NCBI RefSeq assembly: GCF_001905445.1 | Contig: NZ_LIVQ01000002.1 | Location: forward strand, 558,001-622,000 | Origin: Streptomyces sp. CB00455 | GTDB lineage: Bacteria > Actinomycetota > Actinomycetes > Streptomycetales > Streptomycetaceae | DNA: 64,000 nucleotides | Direction: 5' to 3' | Shown here: positions 60,256 to 64,000 of the stretch, one piece after another | Layout of the letters: the number at the start of each line of letters is the position of its first letter | How positions within the stretch are numbered: the first letter of the stretch is position 1 | The notes under the pieces: model-generated | Told to the model about the DNA's origin: nothing | The model's input: only the letters and a program-made list of their open reading frames with translations | Databases searched by the model: none | Made by a program: the position numbers and the translations under genes

Positions 60256-61173
60256 TCAGAACTGCAGCGCCCAGGAGTCGATCTTGCCGGTGTCGGCGTT
60301 CGCGTTGTCGTTCACCCGCAGCTTCCAGACCCCGTTCGCGACCTCGGAGGAGGCGTTGACGGTGAAGGTCCGGATGATGTTGTCCGCGCTGCCGCCGGTG
60401 CGGTCGGACAGGGTGTAGACGCTGCCGTCGGGGGCGACCAGGTCGACCTTCAGCTCACCGGAGTAGGTGTGCTTGATGTCGACCGGCACGCTGAGCGCGG
60501 CCGGGGCGCTGCCGGAAACGCCGCTGACGGTGATCGGCGATTCGACGGTCGCATTGTCGTTGACCGCGTAGTCCGCGGTGTTCTCGAAGCGCGGTCCGGG
60601 CGGGACGGTGCCGCCCGCGCCGACGTGGAGCAGCCGGTTCGGGGAGCCCGCGCCCGGGCTGGTCACGACGTTCGGCGTCGAGGCGCTCACCAGGCCCGCG
60701 GCGACCTGCGCCGGGGTGCTGGAGGGGTTCTGCGAGAGGTAGAGGGCGCCCGCGCCCACGACGTGCGGCGTGGCCGTGGAGGTGCCGGAGATGGTGTTGG
60801 TGGCGGTGTCGCCGGTGCCCCACGAGGAGGTGATGGAGGAGCCCGGAGCGAAGACGTCCAGGACGGAGCCGTAGTTGGAGTAACCGGCCCTGGCGTCCGT
60901 GTTGGTGGTGGCGCCGACCGTGATGGCCTCGGTGACGCGCGCCGGGGACTTGGTCGAGGCGTCGGTGGACTCGTTGCCCGCGGCGACGCCGTAGGTGATG
61001 CCGGCGGCTATCGAGTTGCGCACGGCGGTGTCGAGCGCGGAGTCCGCGCCGCCGCCGAGCGACATGTTGGCCACGGCGGCCTTGACCGCGTTGCGGGTCA
61101 CCCAGTCGATGCCCGCGACGACCTGGGCGGTCGTGCCGGAACCGTTGTTGTCCAGGACGCGGACGCCGACGAT
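60256..61173 (-). pseudogene. S8 subtilisin-like protease remnant: catalytic Ser part plus P-domain
   Basis: The frame carries [58 protein letters not shown] and the catalytic Ser region ISGTSTATPHVVGAGAL, then a C-terminal P-domain (YAVNDNATVESPITVSG; GVWKLRVNDNANADTG). The segment upstream carrying Asp and His is absent on this strand and lies inverted next to it; an in-frame TGA (61177-61179) precedes the fragment. Any ORF from GTG 61101 would be truncated and inactive. Confidence 0.9.
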
Positions 61174-61345
61174 CCATCATCGACACCGGCGTGCGCATCA
61201 CCCACCAGGACCTCGCCGGCCACGCCTCCTACGGCTACGACGCCATCGACAACGACAACACCGCCCAGGACGGCCACGGCCACGGCACCCACGCCGCCGG
61301 CACCGTCGCGGGCAGCTCGTACGGCGTGGCGAAGAAGGCCCGGCT
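61174..61345 (+). pseudogene. Inverted S8 protease fragment with catalytic Asp and His
   Basis: On the plus strand, opposite to the flanking remnants, [20 protein letters not shown] and [20 protein letters not shown] form the Asp and His part of the same S8 protease. The break points lie near 61174 and about 61345. About 35-40 residues that normally precede IIDTGV are missing. Confidence 0.88.
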
Positions 61346-61433
61346 GGGTGGCGTCGACGGTGAAGACGCGGTTCTGCACGACCGACGTGACGGCCGGGTC
61401 GGCCGCCAGCTTCCTGGCCTGCGCCATGTACAT
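61346..61433 (-). pseudogene. S8 protease propeptide fragment
   Basis: The minus strand reads MYMAQARKLAADPAVTSVVQ then [11 protein letters not shown], the end of an inhibitor-I9-type propeptide as found in Streptomyces S8 proteases. It is the N-terminal piece of the same broken gene; the signal peptide and early propeptide are not visible beyond it. Confidence 0.8.
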
Positions 61434-61565
61434 GACAAAGATTTCGGCCCAACGGGCTGCCGCCTCCGAAAGGTTGGCCCATCCCCGGCTCGTCCCACAA
61501 GAGGACAACGGACGCGTAACATCCGTGCCATACAGCGGCCATGATCGAGCAAAGGCGTTCCGCAC

Positions 61566-62678
61566 ATGACGCATGCACTCCCCGGATACGTCTGCCCCGA
61601 GGACGGCACGCGCGCGGACGTCCGCACCGCCCCGTGGTGCTGCCCGCTCTGCGGCGGCCCGTGGGACCTCGACTTCGCGCCCGATCCGGCCATCGCGCTG
61701 GATCCGGCCGCCGGACCGAATTCGCTGTGGCGGTACGCACCGGCCCTGCCGCTGCCGGGTGCGTTCTCCGTCTCCCTGGCGGAGGGGCACACTCCGCTGG
61801 TCCCGCTGGCGGAACGCCTCCACGCCAAGCTCGACTTCCTGATGCCGACCCTCTCCTTCAAGGACCGGGGCGCGGTGATGCTGGCGGAGCTGGCCCGGCG
61901 GCTGGCTCCGGAGCGGGTCGTAGCGGACAGCAGCGGCAACGCGGGGACGGCGGTGGCCGCGTACTGCGCCCGGGCCGGGCTGAGTTGTGAAGTCTTCGTG
62001 CCCGGGGGCACCTCCGAGAAGAAGACCGACCAGATGCGGGCGCACGGTGCGGTCGTACGGGTCGTCCCCGGCGGCCGCGAGGCCGCGGCGTCGGCGGCCC
62101 GGGAGGCCGCCGACGGGCCGGGGGTCTTCTACGCGAGCCACGTCTTCAACCCGTACTTCCTCCACGGCACCAAGACGTACGTGTACGAGGTGTGGGAGGA
62201 GCTGGGCGGCCGGCTGCCGGAGGCACTGGTCGTCCCGGTGGGCAACGGCACCCTGCTGCTGGGGGCCGCACTGGCCGTGGAGGAGCTGGCCGGGCGCGGT
62301 GTCCGGCCGCCGGCGCTGATCGCCGTCCAGGCGGAGGCGGTGGCCCCGCTGGCGCGGGCGTTCGCGGCGGGCGCGCAGGACGCCGATCCGGTGGAGCAGC
62401 GGCCCACCCTGGCGGAGGGCATCGCGATCCCGGCGCCGCCACGCGCCCGGCAGGTCCTGGCCGCGGTCCGCAAGTCCGGTGGGACCTTCCTCACCGTCCC
62501 GGACGCCCGCCTGCGCGAGGCCCAGCGGGACCTGGCCCGGCGCGGACTGTTCGTGGAACCGACGGCGGCGGCCTGCTGGGCGGCGGTCGGCCCCCTCGCC
62601 CCGGACGACCCCTTGCAGGGCCGCACGGCAGTCCTCCCCCTCTGCGGCGCCGGCGCCAAAACGGGCCTGGCCCCGTAA
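61566..62678 (+). CDS. Threonine synthase-like PLP enzyme
   Basis: A 370-residue fold type II PLP enzyme. An N-terminal Cys-rich zinc ribbon (YVCPEDGTRADVRT and WCCPLCGGPWDLDF) precedes the catalytic domain: EGHTPLVPLAERLHAKLDF, PLP Lys in LMPTLSFKDRGAVML, DSSGNAGTAVAAYCARAG and VVPVGNGTLLLGAAL. This matches threonine synthase-like proteins, though a related amino acid lyase cannot be excluded. ATG at 61566 is preferred for its position after AAAGG. Confidence 0.9.
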   Translation: MTHALPGYVCPEDGTRADVRTAPWCCPLCGGPWDLDFAPDPAIALDPAAGPNSLWRYAPALPLPGAFSVSLAEGHTPLVPLAERLHAKLDFLMPTLSFKDRGAVMLAELARRLAPERVVADSSGNAGTAVAAYCARAGLSCEVFVPGGTSEKKTDQMRAHGAVVRVVPGGREAAASAAREAADGPGVFYASHVFNPYFLHGTKTYVYEVWEELGGRLPEALVVPVGNGTLLLGAALAVEELAGRGVRPPALIAVQAEAVAPLARAFAAGAQDADPVEQRPTLAEGIAIPAPPRARQVLAAVRKSGGTFLTVPDARLREAQRDLARRGLFVEPTAAACWAAVGPLAPDDPLQGRTAVLPLCGAGAKTGLAP

Positions 62679-63290
62679 CAGGCCGGACCGGAATCCCGGC
62701 CGACACGGCCCCCGGGGCCCCCAGGCCCCCGGTGGACCGGGCCCCCGGCCGACGCGCCGAGGGCCCAGCCCCGCGGTTCGAGGCCCTCCGGCGTCGCGCC
62801 GAGAACCACGCGGCCCCGGAACCGCGCCGGACCGGAACCACGGCTGGGCGGCCGTTCCGTCAGACCGGCCCCAGGACCCCCGTGGCCCGGAACCACCGCA
62901 CCGGCCCGGCCCGGTGGCCACCTCCCCGGAACGCCGCCTGCCGACCCCCGGGGGCCCCGCCGGACCGGAACCCTCGCCGTCGCGCCGAGGACCAGCCCCG
63001 GCGTCGCGCCGAGGAGCAAGCCGGACCGGCACCACGGCCGACGCGGCCCCGGGACCCCGGTGGACCGGAACCACCGCACCGGCCCGGCCCGCCTGCCCGC
63101 CGCCCCCGGGGCCCCCGCCGGGCAGGCGGCCGCGGGGGGGAGTTCGAGTCTCGGGCTCCGGGGCGCAGCCCGGGCCACGGGGCCATCGGAGCCCCGCGCC
63201 CCCGCGCCCGGCCGCCGAACCGCGTCCCGCGCCCACGCACAGGTCGGAAACTCGCGCGCCCGTGACCCGGTCCTCTGCTGGACTGACCCC
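62679..63290. repeat. 612-bp repetitive gene-free spacer
   Basis: It contains two exact 26-bp direct copies of CCGGAACCACCGCACCGGCC followed by CGGCCC (62887-62912 and 63065-63090) and dispersed GGACCGGAACC and GTCGCGCCGAG motifs, several copies each. Both strands stay open only because of the high GC; no protein family is recognisable. It could be a decayed or slippage-prone region. Confidence 0.7.
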
Positions 63291-64000
63291 ATGACCAACG
63301 CCCCCAGCGCCGAAGCACGCGCCCAAGCCCGCGCCGCCGCCCTCGTCTTCGCCCGGCTCCACACCTCCGCCGCCCCCCTCGCCCTGGCCAACGCCTGGGA
63401 CGTCGCCAGCGCCCGCATCGTCGAGGCCGCCGGCGCTCCCGCCGTCGCCACCACCAGCGCCGGAGTCGCCTGGTCCCTCGGATCACCCGACGGCGACGCC
63501 CTGGCCCGCGACCGCGCCCTCGATCTGGTGGCGCGCGTGGCCGGCGCCGTCTCCGTCCCCGTCACCGCCGACATCGAGAGCGGCTTCGGCGCCGACCCCG
63601 CCGCCGTCGCGGAGACCGTCGCCGGGGTCCTGGCCGCCGGCGCGGTCGGCATCAACATCGAGGACGGCACCCGCGCCCCCGCCGAGCACGCGGAGCGCGT
63701 GGCCGCCGCCCGCTCCGCGGCCGAGGCCGCCGGGATCCCGCTGTTCGTCAACGCCCGCATCGACACCTACCTGTTCGGCCTCGGCGACCCGGCCACCCGC
63801 CTCGACGAGACCCTCGCCCGCGCCGCCGGCTACCTCCGGGCGGGAGCCACCGGCATCTTCGTGCCCGGCGTCACCGATCCGGCCACCATTGCCGAGCTGG
63901 CCCGGGGCATCGACGCCCCGCTCAACATCCTCGTCGGCCCCGGCGCCCCCTCCGTCGCCGAACTCGGCGCCCTCGGCGTCTCGCGCGTCAGCCTCGGCTC
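63291..64000 (+). CDS. Isocitrate lyase/PEP mutase family protein (partial, runs off right edge)
   Basis: At least 236 residues of a PEP mutase/isocitrate lyase superfamily protein: FARLHTSAAPLALANAWDVA, TADIESGFGADPAAVAETV, GAVGINIEDGTRAPAEHAER and LFVNARIDTYLFGL. These cover the metal-binding Asp/Glu region and the PEP-mutase-like body. The C-terminus lies beyond the window. ATG at 63291 has only a weak upstream ribosome binding site. Exact substrate unknown (methylisocitrate lyase-like or oxaloacetate hydrolase-like). Confidence 0.9.
   Translation, partial: MTNAPSAEARAQARAAALVFARLHTSAAPLALANAWDVASARIVEAAGAPAVATTSAGVAWSLGSPDGDALARDRALDLVARVAGAVSVPVTADIESGFGADPAAVAETVAGVLAAGAVGINIEDGTRAPAEHAERVAAARSAAEAAGIPLFVNARIDTYLFGLGDPATRLDETLARAAGYLRAGATGIFVPGVTDPATIAELARGIDAPLNILVGPGAPSVAELGALGVSRVSLG

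Noticed and set aside
62129..63766. Long minus-strand open frame across the spacer
   Set aside because: It is a GC-driven shadow of the plus-strand genes and repeats, with no protein family features.

Overview
The window is a very GC-rich (roughly 70% or more) actinobacterial chromosome segment. G/C third codon positions, many GTG starts, many 4-nt and 8-nt gene overlaps, and the gene content (mycothiol deacetylase, TatB, the extra-cytoplasmic sigma factor/anti-sigma/HtrA set, paired oligopeptide ABC transporters, TypA, an Sdh1-type succinate dehydrogenase) point to Streptomyces or a close relative. It looks like conserved core chromosome. I see no phage, integrase, IS element, CRISPR array, tRNA/rRNA gene or biosynthetic cluster.

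Layout. 0-7 kb: the N-terminus of a zinc-ribbon protein, a SUFU-domain protein, CorA, a LppX/LolA-like lipoprotein, a soluble MgtE-like PRC/CBS protein overlapping a DUF1003 membrane protein, and a Mrp-type P-loop ATPase. 7-12.5 kb: TatB, HtrA, anti-sigma factor, ECF sigma factor, and a divergent O-methyltransferase. 12.3-18 kb: DUF3117, enoyl-CoA hydratase, 3-methyladenine glycosylase I, DivIVA-like membrane protein, FolP2-like protein, LOG-family protein and DapE. From memory this order resembles the Mycobacterium tuberculosis Rv1202-Rv1239c region. 18-31 kb: lysozyme-like protein, Gly-rich secreted protein, DapC, 7Fe ferredoxin, GNAT, SirB1/transglutaminase-like protein, an ABC exporter plus DesK/DesR-like two-component operon, a VanW/PG_binding_4-like membrane protein, MshB and a tiny membrane protein.

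31-49 kb: two complete oligopeptide ABC operons in tandem (SBP-OppB-OppC-OppD-OppF, all on the minus strand) separated by a tandem-GNAT protein, then TypA, then a third, orphan oligopeptide-type binding lipoprotein with large low-complexity insertions. 49-53.4 kb: a small coiled-coil protein and the succinate dehydrogenase operon (membrane anchor, flavoprotein, iron-sulfur protein). 53.5-60 kb: a PAS-GAF-SpoIIE-HATPase phosphatase, a stand-alone HATPase protein, a NUDIX hydrolase, a SPOR-like mini-protein, a GntR/UTRA regulator and a DUF4190-type membrane protein. 60-64 kb: a broken S8 protease, a threonine-synthase-like protein, a 600-bp repetitive spacer and the start of a PEP mutase/isocitrate lyase-family protein.

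Functionally the region joins lysine/diaminopimelate synthesis (DapC, DapE), redox and mycothiol functions (MshB, FdxA), envelope stress and export (sigma factor, anti-sigma, HtrA, TatB), divalent cation handling (CorA, MgtE-like, DUF1003), peptide uptake and respiration (Sdh). The most unusual structure is the S8 protease remnant at about 60.26-61.43 kb: the segment holding the catalytic Asp and His lies on the opposite strand from the propeptide and the catalytic Ser segments. I do not see a clearly new multi-gene system. The best candidates for new biology are the MgtE-like/DUF1003 overlapping pair, the structured corA leader, the orphan binding protein with inserts and the scrambled protease.
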